Made by a program: the position numbers and the translations under genes | DNA from: RGIG426 sp045598065 | GTDB lineage: Bacteria; Bacillota; Clostridia; Oscillospirales; Acutalibacteraceae | Assembly (NCBI GenBank): GCA_045598065.1 | Contig: JAZLLJ010000018.1 | Coordinates: 1 to 21,586 of the forward strand | Reading direction: 5' to 3' | DNA: 21,586 bases | Part shown: positions 1 to 8,000 of the stretch, one piece after another | How positions within the stretch are numbered: position 1 is the first letter of the stretch | Layout: each line of letters opens with the position of its first letter | The notes under the pieces: model-generated | Database searches by the model: none | The model's input: the letters and a program-made list of their open reading frames with translations, nothing else | What the model was told of the DNA's origin: nothing

Positions 1-93
1 CGAGGCGGTTTTTCGCGTTCTTCATCCAAAATCTGTGTTTTAAGGCGCTTCGCGGTTTCGTAGCCGATAAAAATTTTCGTTCTGGGAAGTTGA

Positions 94-127
94 AAAAGCC
101 CGTAAGGCTGACGCCTTACAGGCTTTT
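94..127. terminator. Long hairpin, possible terminator
   Basis: An inverted repeat with arms 94-108 and 113-127 pairs over about 15 bp with one C/A mismatch around the 4-nt loop TGAC. Both sides carry an A/T run (AAAA on the left, TTTT on the right), so it could act as a terminator in either direction. No gene in the window clearly needs it. A mobile or repeat-type hairpin is an alternative. Confidence 0.4.
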
Positions 128-180
128 GAAACAATGCAGACGGGAATTTTTAGGCGAGAAACAACACATTCCTTAAGAAC

Positions 181-205
181 TCCCGGCCTTGGAACGGGGA
201 TTTTT
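181..205 (+). terminator. Weak hairpin followed by five T
   Basis: The arms TCCCG (181-185) and CGGGGA (195-200) can pair with one bulged G, followed by TTTTT (201-205). It would suit an upstream rightward transcript lying outside the window. It ends just before the promoter of the coiled-coil gene. The stem is short, so the call is weak. Confidence 0.25.
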
Positions 206-211
206 CTATAC

Positions 212-239
212 TTGCTTTTTTTGTAAAAATGTGTATAAT
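212..239 (+). promoter_or_regulatory. Sigma-A-type promoter for the 318-3410 gene
   Basis: A -35 TTGCTT (212-217) and a perfect -10 TATAAT (234-239) are 16 bp apart. Transcription would start near 246, giving a leader of about 70 nt before the ATG at 318. Confidence 0.65.
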
Positions 240-317
240 TACTTTATGTGATGTAACCTTTTTGATGCAATTGCCCTGTTATGGGTGAAAACGCTTTTTT
301 GTAAAGGAGAAAATACT

Positions 318-3300
318 ATGCCGCCGAAAGTAATGTTGCCGAATCAACCGAAAGATCTGTGGGCAGACGTCCACACGGCCTTGGATCCTTTGAATGGTAT
401 TGGTCCGCGAAATGACGCGGAACGGGATGCCGAAAGTGCCGATTACAAAAAATGGCTTGAGCACAAAAGCAGTATTTCCGACATCAAGAATGAACTGGAA
501 AAACTGCCGAAAAAAGTGAAGGATACCCAGGCGTATAAGGATTTGGACAACAGTCTTACCGCTTGTCAAACAGCGTTGAACGGTATTCCGGCGACGGTTG
601 AGGAGATTGACAACCCTGAAAAATGGGAGAAATTCAAAGAGGATTTCCCCAAACTGTTCGGTTATGGCACGGGCGAAAAGAGCTTGTCGGAACAGTTGGC
701 GGCGTTCAACGAGGCCACCGGCTATAAATATCTCTCGAATAATGCGATTAAAACGACTTCCTATGTCTGCCGCCGTCTGGAGGAGGCACGCGTGAAATTG
801 GAGGAAGTCGCGGTTATGAACGCCAACGCCGTTGTCGATCAGCGCGCTTTCCGAATCCAAAACGTAAAAGGGTTTGAAACGCAGCTCGAAGCGACGCATG
901 ACCAGTATGAGACGGCGTGCAAGGAGTATGACGAGGAAAATAAAGGCTACGAACCGGGCGAGGGCGAACCGGCTTTAGACTGCCGCACCGATGAAGGTTT
1001 TAAGGATCGCACTGAATTTGTAAACGAGAGTTTGGAAAATATTGAAAATTTGATTCCGACCTTGGAGAAGTATGTCGCTGATGATAAGGCGGCAATCCAA
1101 CAAAATGAGGAAGACCTCAAGAAAATCGACTTTGATATTGGGAGACAGAGCGAGAGCGTTAAAGAGATAGAAAGTTCGTTAAAACAGAGAACGGAGATTC
1201 ATGCCGATATGCTCAACCGCTTGTATCAAAAGATCGGCGGTCAGGGCGCGTATAACGAAGAAACGTTTGCCACGCTCCTCCGAGAAGAAAACAACCGTCA
1301 CAACAGTACCATCAGCGGCCTTGAGGAACAGAACGTTTCTCTTACCGAAAGAATCAGCGAGCTTGAAGCCGAGGTCGTGGCCGCAGAGCAACATGTGGTT
1401 GAGGAGCGGCGCGCAGAGGAAGCGCGGCGCGCAGAAGAAGCGCGGCGCGCAGAAGAAGCGCAGCGTGCGGAGGAAGAAAAACGTGCGGCCGAAGAAAAAC
1501 GTGCGGCCGAAGCCGCTTCTCAACAGCCTAAGAACGCCGCCAAACCGCCTAAGGATCTCATGCGGCATCTTAAAAACCGGATTTTTGAAGCGAGCGCAGA
1601 TATCAGCGGCCTGAGGGGAAAAGTCGATATTGTTCAGGAAGATATCGACAAATACGAGGCCGAAAAACAGCGACTGGATCAAGGGCTTCCCCGCAACGAG
1701 GTCCTCGAATTCGGTAAAAATATTTTTAGCGCCAAAACGCTCGAACAGGCCACCGATTGCTATCTTTCGATCGAAGCACTTCGGGGTTGGGTGAAAGCGC
1801 CTACCCAAGAAGGAACGTATTCGGCGGAAGATATTCGGAAATTGGCGACCGCCGATGGACGAAAAGAAGTGATGAACGGCCAAAACGAGGGACTGAAAAC
1901 GCTTGCCGACAAACTGAACAAATTTGTCGCGCTGTATGAAGAAGCGTATCCCAAAAGCTATACCACCGGTAACGTTAACTGGATTCGCGGAAGAACAGAC
2001 AGCGATGTTGCCGCGCGGACGATGGTGGAGGATTACTTAAAAGCCAATCCCAACGGCGGCGACTTCGGCAAAGAGATGAACAACCCCAAAAATGCCTCGA
2101 TTTCCGCTTTTTCGAAACGGTTGGGTACCACGTTGGTTCAGGCCGCCGGAGCGCATGCCAACGACAAAATCAACGATCTCGACAGACTTGTTGCCGGTCG
2201 AAAAATGGGCGTTGAGATAAAACTCAATGAATTTTTGAAACAACGGGATGACCTTAACGGACAAATCGCCAAGATAGAAGAGCAAAAGAGCAAGTACGAG
2301 GCGGATTTGAAAATCCTGGAGGACGCGCAAAAAGAAGCGGAAAAAGCGAAAGTCGAGCCGGAAAAGAAAGAGCCGGAAAAAGCTGAGCCAGAAAAGAAAG
2401 AGCCGGAAAAGGCCGCACCGCCGAGCGAGTTGCAAAAAGCCATGGAAGAACTGCAAAAACTCAAGGCTGAGCTGAAAAACGCCAAGGTGGAACAGGCCGG
2501 AGTGCTGAGCGATTTGAAATTTGCCGAAGAAGATAAAAAATCCTTCTTGAAAGAGTTGACTTCGATCAACAACGCAAAAAATGACGTGCGCGAAGCGGCA
2601 ACCGCGTTTGAAAAAGCGCAAGATGAGTTGAATGGGCTGGTTAGAAAAGAAGATTCACTCAAAAACGAAAAAGAAAGCAAAGAAATACAAGTTAAAAACA
2701 ACGAAAAATCGATTGATGAGAATAAAGCCCGGAAAGCAAAGCTTGAAAAAGAGCAGACGAGCCTTAAAAAGGTTGCCGCTTTCAAAAACGAATTCGGCAA
2801 GAAGATTACAAACTTGAGCGGCGCGTATGCCTCCTACAAGGAAGATACAAAAGGTTTGCTCCGTCCGATTGACGACACGAGGCTCGAAAACTCGCTGGCA
2901 GGTATGCAGAAGCTGTGTGGGCAACACGATAAAAACCAAGGCTCGCACGAGAACTCGAAAGAGTACGATGCCGTTATCCGCGCGTTGGCGGTTGCCTCCG
3001 AACGAAACAACTACGGAAAGACCGGCAACGTGAAGGGCGATATCGACAAAAACCTGAAAGCGCTCGAGACGGCGGTTGATAAGTACCTGGAAGCCAAAGG
3101 CACGCGTAGGTGGGGCAGCGCTCTGCGCCACACCCGTATGCAGTTTATGGACGACATCAAGGCGTATTGCAAAACGATGCGCGAGTCCTGCGGCGTGGAT
3201 ATGAAAGGCCTTTCGAAAGAGCAGGCTAAATGGGAAAACACGGTGCTTAAAGAGGACCCGGCTACGCTGTGTGTGTCGGTGGCGAAAGGCATGAACGTTT

Positions 3301-3410
3301 CCGAGATGAACGTTGAGGTAGGCGAGTTCAACGCTGCGGCGTATAACGTGGAATTGAGCGGAAATGCTCCGGTGGAAGAAGAGGGCGAAATTCAAATCAC
3401 AGGGATTTGA
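318..3410 (+). CDS. Large coiled-coil protein of unknown function (1030 aa)
   Basis: Not recognised as a known family. The frame opens at a GTG at 285, but the ATG at 318 is preferred because AAAGGAGA (303-310) lies 7-8 nt before it. There is no signal peptide or membrane segment, so it is probably cytoplasmic. Most of it is charged, helix-forming sequence. Residues 362 to about 400 are 6-residue repeats of the AEEARR/EEKRAA type, expected to form a single alpha-helix or coiled coil. Residues 680-699 are two copies of EPEKKEPEKA, followed by more coiled coil to about 800. Two segments, around 520-600 and 870-950, look alike: each has TGNV (550-553 and 902-905) followed about 20 residues later by a YLxA motif (573 and 923). 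No Walker A or other catalytic motif was seen, so it is not an SMC-type ATPase. It is transcribed alone, with its own promoter and terminator. A structural or scaffold role is a guess. Confidence 0.85.
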   Translation: MPPKVMLPNQPKDLWADVHTALDPLNGIGPRNDAERDAESADYKKWLEHKSSISDIKNELEKLPKKVKDTQAYKDLDNSLTACQTALNGIPATVEEIDNPEKWEKFKEDFPKLFGYGTGEKSLSEQLAAFNEATGYKYLSNNAIKTTSYVCRRLEEARVKLEEVAVMNANAVVDQRAFRIQNVKGFETQLEATHDQYETACKEYDEENKGYEPGEGEPALDCRTDEGFKDRTEFVNESLENIENLIPTLEKYVADDKAAIQQNEEDLKKIDFDIGRQSESVKEIESSLKQRTEIHADMLNRLYQKIGGQGAYNEETFATLLREENNRHNSTISGLEEQNVSLTERISELEAEVVAAEQHVVEERRAEEARRAEEARRAEEAQRAEEEKRAAEEKRAAEAASQQPKNAAKPPKDLMRHLKNRIFEASADISGLRGKVDIVQEDIDKYEAEKQRLDQGLPRNEVLEFGKNIFSAKTLEQATDCYLSIEALRGWVKAPTQEGTYSAEDIRKLATADGRKEVMNGQNEGLKTLADKLNKFVALYEEAYPKSYTTGNVNWIRGRTDSDVAARTMVEDYLKANPNGGDFGKEMNNPKNASISAFSKRLGTTLVQAAGAHANDKINDLDRLVAGRKMGVEIKLNEFLKQRDDLNGQIAKIEEQKSKYEADLKILEDAQKEAEKAKVEPEKKEPEKAEPEKKEPEKAAPPSELQKAMEELQKLKAELKNAKVEQAGVLSDLKFAEEDKKSFLKELTSINNAKNDVREAATAFEKAQDELNGLVRKEDSLKNEKESKEIQVKNNEKSIDENKARKAKLEKEQTSLKKVAAFKNEFGKKITNLSGAYASYKEDTKGLLRPIDDTRLENSLAGMQKLCGQHDKNQGSHENSKEYDAVIRALAVASERNNYGKTGNVKGDIDKNLKALETAVDKYLEAKGTRRWGSALRHTRMQFMDDIKAYCKTMRESCGVDMKGLSKEQAKWENTVLKEDPATLCVSVAKGMNVSEMNVEVGEFNAAAYNVELSGNAPVEEEGEIQITGI
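1401..1520 (+). repeat. 18-bp tandem repeats coding Glu/Arg/Ala hexads
   Basis: Within the coiled-coil gene, near-identical 18-bp units (GCGCAGAAGAAGCGCGGC and variants) repeat in frame and drift into GAAGAAAAACGTGCGGCC units. They encode AEEARR-like and then EEKRAA-like hexads at residues 362 to about 400. Because the units are a multiple of three, gain or loss by slippage would keep the frame. Confidence 0.8.
2355..2414 (+). repeat. Two 30-bp repeats coding EPEKKEPEKA
   Basis: Units at 2355-2384 and 2385-2414 differ at only three third-codon positions. They encode a charged Pro/Glu/Lys linker (residues 680-699) inside the coiled-coil protein. Confidence 0.85.
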
Positions 3411-3440
3411 TGGAAGTTTACTTCTAAAAACACAACAGAA

Positions 3441-3467
3441 AACGGGGTGGTGTACACCCCGTTTTTT
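3441..3467 (+). terminator. Rho-independent terminator of the coiled-coil gene
   Basis: A perfect 9-bp stem AACGGGGTG/CACCCCGTT (3441-3449 and 3455-3463) with a 5-nt loop is followed by a T run to 3467. It begins 31 nt after the stop codon. Confidence 0.9.
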
Positions 3468-3499
3468 GATATTTCCCGAGGAAAATCGACGGTTTGGTG

Positions 3500-3528
3500 T
3501 TGAAATGGGACGGGAAATGTGGTATGAT
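3500..3528 (+). promoter_or_regulatory. Extended -10 promoter for the nucleosidase gene
   Basis: TTGAAA (3500-3505) and TATGAT (3523-3528) are 17 bp apart, and TGG just before the -10 gives the extended TGn motif. The start of transcription would be near 3535, leaving a short leader before the ATG at 3559. Confidence 0.8.
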
Positions 3529-3558
3529 ACGATCAAATAAAAAGAACGAGGTGTCGTT

Positions 3559-4233
3559 ATGAAAATCGGTTTGATTGTGGCGGTGGAGATGGATTCCATT
3601 TTCGCCTATTACAAGGATTTAGAGCGGTTGCCCTGCCCGAAGGGGTTCGAGCTGTACTATACGAAAAAAGAAAAACACGAGATTTTTGTGTTACATGCCG
3701 GAATGGGCGAAATTGCCGCCGCTTCCGGAGTGCAATATCTTGCTACCGGCTGCGGCGCGGAGGTAATTGTGAACTTCGGCGTGGTGGGCGGCGTGACTAC
3801 CGAAATGAAAAAGCAGAAAGTGTGCGTCATTGACCGCGTGGTACACTATAAATACGATTGCTCCGAGTTTATGGACCTTGCGGTGGGACAGGTGGACGGC
3901 CATTCGTCGATCTATTTGCCGACTTCGGCGGAATTGGTGAAAAAAGCGCTTGCTGTGTATCCCGATCTGAAACAGGCTACCTGCTGTTCCGGCGACAAGT
4001 TTGTGGGAACAGAAGAGGAAAAAATGCGTTTGCACATCGATTTTCACGGCGACGTGTGCGATATGGAGTCGGCAGGCATTCTGCTCACCTGCGAGGTGAA
4101 CGGGCTTCCGTGCCTTATGCTTAAAGCGGTGTCCGACGGATTGGCCGACGGCGCCAAAGGATTTTATGAAGAGCTGAAAGATGCGAGTTTTAAGTGCCTG
4201 ACCGTGGCGGACAACATTATAGATACGCTGTAA
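3559..4233 (+). CDS. MTA/SAH nucleosidase-like protein (PNP/UDP phosphorylase superfamily)
   Basis: A 224-aa protein, close to the usual length of 5'-methylthioadenosine/S-adenosylhomocysteine nucleosidases, which split the N-glycosidic bond of MTA, SAH or 5'-deoxyadenosine to release adenine in SAM by-product recycling. Family landmarks are visible: the start MKIGLIVAVE, the SGDKFV segment, the ribose-binding DMESAG (M169, E170) and the catalytic aspartate in AVSDG (D193, matching D197 of the E. coli enzyme). The position of E. coli E12, which activates the water, appears to be D12 here. The ATG at 3559 follows GAGGTG (3549-3554). It is followed after 16 nt by the 106-aa gene and probably shares its transcript. 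Other nucleosidases of the fold, such as futalosine hydrolase, are possible, so no gene symbol is given. Confidence 0.85.
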   Translation: MKIGLIVAVEMDSIFAYYKDLERLPCPKGFELYYTKKEKHEIFVLHAGMGEIAAASGVQYLATGCGAEVIVNFGVVGGVTTEMKKQKVCVIDRVVHYKYDCSEFMDLAVGQVDGHSSIYLPTSAELVKKALAVYPDLKQATCCSGDKFVGTEEEKMRLHIDFHGDVCDMESAGILLTCEVNGLPCLMLKAVSDGLADGAKGFYEELKDASFKCLTVADNIIDTL

Positions 4234-4249
4234 AAAAGGGGGAACAACG

Positions 4250-4570
4250 ATGCTGAAATTACCCGATTATACGTGGTTTTTCAACAAGCAGGGGAACTAC
4301 GTGACGACCAACACCTACACGGGTTCGCTTGAAACCGATCCCAAAAACGGATGCACCAATCGTACCACATTTGAATATGCGATTTTTGTGTCTCACGAAG
4401 ACGGCGCGGCGGTGGCAACTTGCGCTTCCTGCGGATGGAAAACGCCATGGAATCAAGGCGGAGAGGAGCTTTGCCGGTTTACGGAGGAGTTTTCCGGTGA
4501 TGCGGTGGGAATTGAAAGTGCCAAAGCGTGGGTGGAGGAGAAATTCGCTTCCACCAATCCAAATCAGTGA
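4250..4570 (+). CDS. Hypothetical protein, 106 aa
   Basis: Not recognised. The start ATG at 4250 follows AAAAAGGGGG (4233-4242), only 16 nt after the nucleosidase stop, so the two are probably co-transcribed. The N-terminal half is rich in aromatic residues, Thr and Asn. The middle has a CASCGW pair of cysteines (CxxC) and a third cysteine about 16 residues later, which might hold a metal, although two or three cysteines are few for a zinc finger. The C-terminal part (ESAKAWVEEKF) is predicted helical. No signal peptide or membrane helix was seen. It ends just before the shared terminator at 4581-4620. Confidence 0.75.
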   Translation: MLKLPDYTWFFNKQGNYVTTNTYTGSLETDPKNGCTNRTTFEYAIFVSHEDGAAVATCASCGWKTPWNQGGEELCRFTEEFSGDAVGIESAKAWVEEKFASTNPNQ

Positions 4571-4580
4571 CCGATAAGAC

Positions 4581-4620
4581 AAAAGAGCGTGTAAAGCAAA
4601 ACTGCTTTACACGCTCTTTT
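4581..4620. terminator. Bidirectional terminator between convergent operons
   Basis: A perfect 18-bp stem (4581-4598 and 4603-4620) with a 4-nt loop AAAC. It has a T run on both strands, so it can end the nucleosidase transcript on the plus strand and spoIIID on the minus strand. The right arm overlaps the last two bases of the spoIIID stop codon (4619-4620). Confidence 0.92.
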
Positions 4621-4870
4621 ATTTCAGCCGCAGATATTTTTCCTTTGTTGCCTTTCCGCCGCGGATGTGGCGCTCGGCTTTGTTGACGAGCAACACTTGC
4701 CGCACCTGCCCGTAAAGCCACGGGTTAACGGTTTGCAGGCGGTCGGACACGTCTTTATGTACCGTGCTTTTGCTGATATGAAACTTCTTGGCGGCGGCGC
4801 GAACGGTGGCGTTGTTTTCGAGAATATATTCGCCCAGTTCCACCGCACGTTCTTCCACAACTCCTTTCAT
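4619..4870 (-). CDS. spoIIID: Stage III sporulation transcriptional regulator SpoIIID
   Basis: An 83-aa protein, the usual SpoIIID size. SpoIIID is the small helix-turn-helix DNA-binding protein that works in the mother cell during sporulation, switching off part of the early sigma-E regulon and helping to turn on sigK and late genes. The recognition helix region SKSTVHKDVSDRL (around residues 33-45) and the C-terminal basic RHIRGGKATKEKY are nearly those of the Bacillus protein. The ATG at 4870 is preceded on the minus strand by AAGGAG (4886-4881), 10 nt away. A sigma-E-type promoter lies upstream, as known for spoIIID in B. subtilis. It is monocistronic here and ends in the shared terminator. 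Confidence 0.97.
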   Translation of the reverse strand: MKGVVEERAVELGEYILENNATVRAAAKKFHISKSTVHKDVSDRLQTVNPWLYGQVRQVLLVNKAERHIRGGKATKEKYLRLK

Positions 4871-4904
4871 GTGCGCTCCACTCCTTACGAGTTGTTTGTT
4901 TTAG

Positions 4905-4932
4905 AATGTATGAGGGAGAGGCGGAAAATATG
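4905..4932 (-). promoter_or_regulatory. Sigma-E-type sporulation promoter of spoIIID
   Basis: On the minus strand CATATT (4932-4927) and CATACATT (4912-4905) are separated by 14 bp. These match the known sigma-E -35 (CATATT-like) and -10 (CATACAnT) elements and spacing. The start of transcription would be near 4898, about 28 nt before the spoIIID ATG. The location in front of a known sigma-E target supports the call. Confidence 0.8.
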
Positions 4933-4943
4933 TCAAATAATTG

Positions 4944-4972
4944 TTGTCAAATCGCACAACGGATATTGACAA
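4944..4972. promoter_or_regulatory. Inverted repeat over the glucanase -35, possible operator
   Basis: TTGTCAA (4944-4950) and TTGACAA (4966-4972) are perfect 7-bp inverted copies 15 bp apart, and the right arm contains the -35 of the glucanase promoter. A further direct copy of TGTCAAAT lies at 4931-4938, repeated at 4945-4952. This could be a regulator binding site; no regulator is identified. A/T-rich chance similarity is possible. Confidence 0.35.
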
Positions 4973-4994
4973 TTGCACGCGCATATTGTATACT
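4966..4994 (+). promoter_or_regulatory. Consensus sigma-A promoter of the GH16 gene
   Basis: A perfect -35 TTGACA (4966-4971), a 17-bp spacer, and TATACT (4989-4994). Transcription would start near 5001, leaving a leader of about 70 nt that carries a short GCCC/GGGC hairpin with a T run (about 5019-5037). The promoter rules out any start codon before 5001, although the reading frame is open from 4973. Confidence 0.88.
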
Positions 4995-5071
4995 ATAACT
5001 ATAAATGGGTGAACTATGCCCTTTTGGGGCGTTTTTCTCTTGCGATTACTCATCAAGAAAGGATGAAGAAG

Positions 5072-8000
5072 ATGAAATTCTTCAAAAAGAGTACGGCGTG
5101 GATTTGCATTTTGGTATTATTGCTGTCCACAATCGGCGTGATGGATGTTTCGGTCGCGGCGCGTCCGAAACTACAAACCCTTGCGCCTGCCGGAGAAAAC
5201 CTCATCATTAACGGTGGGTTTGAGGACGAAGAAGAGATTCGCCGTCAGTTGGCCGGCGATCCTATCGACGTGCCCCAAACCTGGTCTCTTGTCAATGCGG
5301 CGGGGACGACCGCGGCGGCGAGTTCCGGCAAATACGGCTTGGAGCTGCGCCCGAAAGTGGACGAGACCGCTATGGCGATTTTTGACTTTTTGCATTTCGC
5401 CTTGGCGCCGAACTCCACTTACGTTATCAAAGCGGATGTGAAGAGCGACGGTAAAGTGAAACCGGACGTGGACTTTGATGCCCGTACCGGCGAAGTCGGC
5501 TCCTCGCGCGGCAGCGTGTCCACTTCCACCTCGTGGCAGTACGGCGCGACGCTGATGACGATTAAAACCGGCGCGGACTACGTGTACGGCAGTGTAAAAC
5601 TGTCGATTTACAAAGGCACCGCCGGCACGTGTTACGTGGATAACGTCACCATTATTGCGAACGGCAACGAGTGGTGCCCGACTCCCGAAGGCGACGTCAC
5701 GATGCCTTACGACGAAAACGGCAACCTCTATTCCAAGACCAATCCCTATCACGACGACTTTAACGGCGTGACGCTCGACCTGCACAAATGGCTTGTTTCC
5801 GCTACCGCTTGGGGCGGCGACAACGGCGGTTTGGCGGCGGCGAACGTGGCGATGGTGACGGAAGACGGCCGCTCCTGCGTCCGCCTTGAATCTCACGGCG
5901 ATCTGTACGAAGGTAACGTCAAAGGCTCCGGCGGCGTGATTAAACGTGTCGGCGCCGGTATCGTTACGCGCCCGTACTTCGCCTCCGGCGAGTACGAGGT
6001 CGTGGCGAAAATCGAGAATACGCTCGGTGTTTGCCGCGCGTTCTGGTCGTTCAGCTACATCGGTTATATGCCGGGTGATCCCGAATTCTTCCAAGATGAT
6101 GCCACGACTCCCAACAACCTGCGCGGTAACGTCCGCAACACAGAGATTGACTGGGAGTTCCCGTCCGCCTACAACGACAACCGTCCGGACGATGCCATTA
6201 CCTTGAACATCCTCCGTTCCAACTGCTGGGGCGGTAAACGTCCCGGCGAGGGCGGCGAGTTCTCCCGTCGTTCCAATCCGGACAACAACCCGACGCTCTG
6301 CATTGCGGACGGTCAGTTCCACACCTTCACCTACGTTTGGTGCTCGGTGGATGACTCGGAAGATCCGTATAAATCCCATGCCTATATGTCCAAGGAGGAT
6401 ATGAAAGCGGGCAAATCGGTGGACAAACACACCGGACTGTCCTCGGTTACGTGGTACATTGACGGCGTGATGGTTAACACCTACGACGCCAACGATTCCG
6501 AAAAATGGAACGCCGGTCAGGAAAACGACACCGAATATCCGGCGGGTGTGGCGCAACTCGGCAAGTTCTATGCCGCCAACGGGACGAACAACAAAATGAC
6601 CACCGGTTTCGGCATCAACACCCCGTACCGCGGCGCCCGTTTCTGGATCGCCGACTGGTTCCCGGTGAACAGCGGTAAAGGCGACTTGTTCCCGGCGGGT
6701 ACCAACCGCTACACCGGTTGGGCAGGCACCCCGAACTTTGATACCTGCTATACTTACATCGACTCTTGCACGATTAAACCGTATTTCCAGAAAGTGACCA
6801 ATGCCAATCAAATCGCCCTCGGTTTGCCGGGCGACGAATACAACTACCGCGAAGACGTGCCGAACAAAGACTTCGTTACGCCGGTGGAATTCCCCGGTTG
6901 GCAGGAAGCACACGGTTTGCTTGAGCGCCCCATTCCGAAAACCACTATCGACGGTCAAAACGCGACCGTCACGTGGGATGCGGTTGCCGGCGCGACCGGT
7001 TACGACTTGAAGATTGACGGCAGAGTATACTCGAACGTCACCGCGCCGTATCAGTTGACCGGCCTCAACGTCGGTCAGCACAACCTGCAGCTGCGCGCGA
7101 AGAAAACCGGCGAAACCGGCGCGTGGAGCTATGAAGCTATGGTGTGTATCGGTGTGCCGCAAATCACCGCCCGCGCGGTCGGCCACCGCATCGTGGTGGA
7201 GTGGCCGGACGTTCCGGGTGCGGTGGACTACTATATGGAAGTGGACAACTGCGGTCTTATGAACCAGTCGAGCGGCGCGTTCTACTCGATGACCAGCGGC
7301 GACACGACCACTCCGTATCTGCAAGGCTTCTCCAACGGTACGCACATTGTGCGTGTCCGCTCGGTCGGTCCGCTTGGATTCAGTAACTGGTCCGCGCTTG
7401 CCGAGGTGCAAATGGATGCGGACGGTATGCCCATTCCGGGTATTATCGCCAAGCAGGACGGCACCGATCCGAACAAATGGCAGCTCATCGTGGACGAGGG
7501 CTCCGGCGAGGGTTCTATCGGCACGATGGCGAAACTGTATGAAATCAAAGATAAAGACGGCAAAGTCACCACGGTGGGTTCTCGCCGTTCGAGCGGTCAG
7601 TACGCTATTGTGGACGTGACGCTCGGCAATGGTGTGTACAGTTATATGATTCGCGCCATGAACGACAAGGGTGAATACAGCGACTGGAGCGCGCCGATCG
7701 AGATTTCGAACGGTTACGCGAACATCTATGCCGCGCCCGGCATGCACGTGTCCGGCGGCGCGACCAACGTGGATATTTGGTGGGATTATTCGAACCAGGC
7801 GCTTGGTCATCCCGTGACCTTCGACCTTGAGGAAGATGGCCAGATCGTGATGTCCAAGTCTTCCGAAACCACCTTCAGCCACTCCGGTCTTCCGACCGAT
7901 TCGGTGCATAAATACCGTATCCGTGCCAACATCACCGATCTCGGCTACACCACCGAATGGAGCCCGATCACGACCGTGGTCTGCACCGCCGGCGGCGGTG

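Larger units (their letters stand above)
1..211. other. Left-edge stretch without a convincing gene
   Basis: No confident gene is seen here. Three frames stay open across parts of it at once. On the minus strand a frame is open from the TAA at 152-150 to the window edge and reads in part KIFIGYETAKRLKTQILDEE, which looks protein-like, but its only start candidate is a TTG at 134-132 with no Shine-Dalgarno. The plus-strand frame starting at base 3 is open to a TAA near 173. Simultaneous openness makes a coding call weak. The stretch holds a long hairpin (94-127) and a weaker one (181-205). It could be the 5' end of a leftward gene, a terminator region, or a copy of an interspersed repeat; the sequence alone does not decide. 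Confidence 0.3.

Noticed and set aside
1401..1520. Short repeats as a CRISPR array
   Set aside because: The units are contiguous 18-bp in-frame coding repeats without spacers.
2655..3599. Minus-strand frame of 314 codons
   Set aside because: It runs across the coiled-coil gene end, its terminator and the next promoter, has no ribosome binding site and no recognisable motif.
4973..5071. Earlier start for the GH16 gene
   Set aside because: The in-frame codons from 4973 fall inside the promoter (TATACT at 4989-4994) and would hide the signal peptide; the ATG at 5072 has the ribosome binding site.
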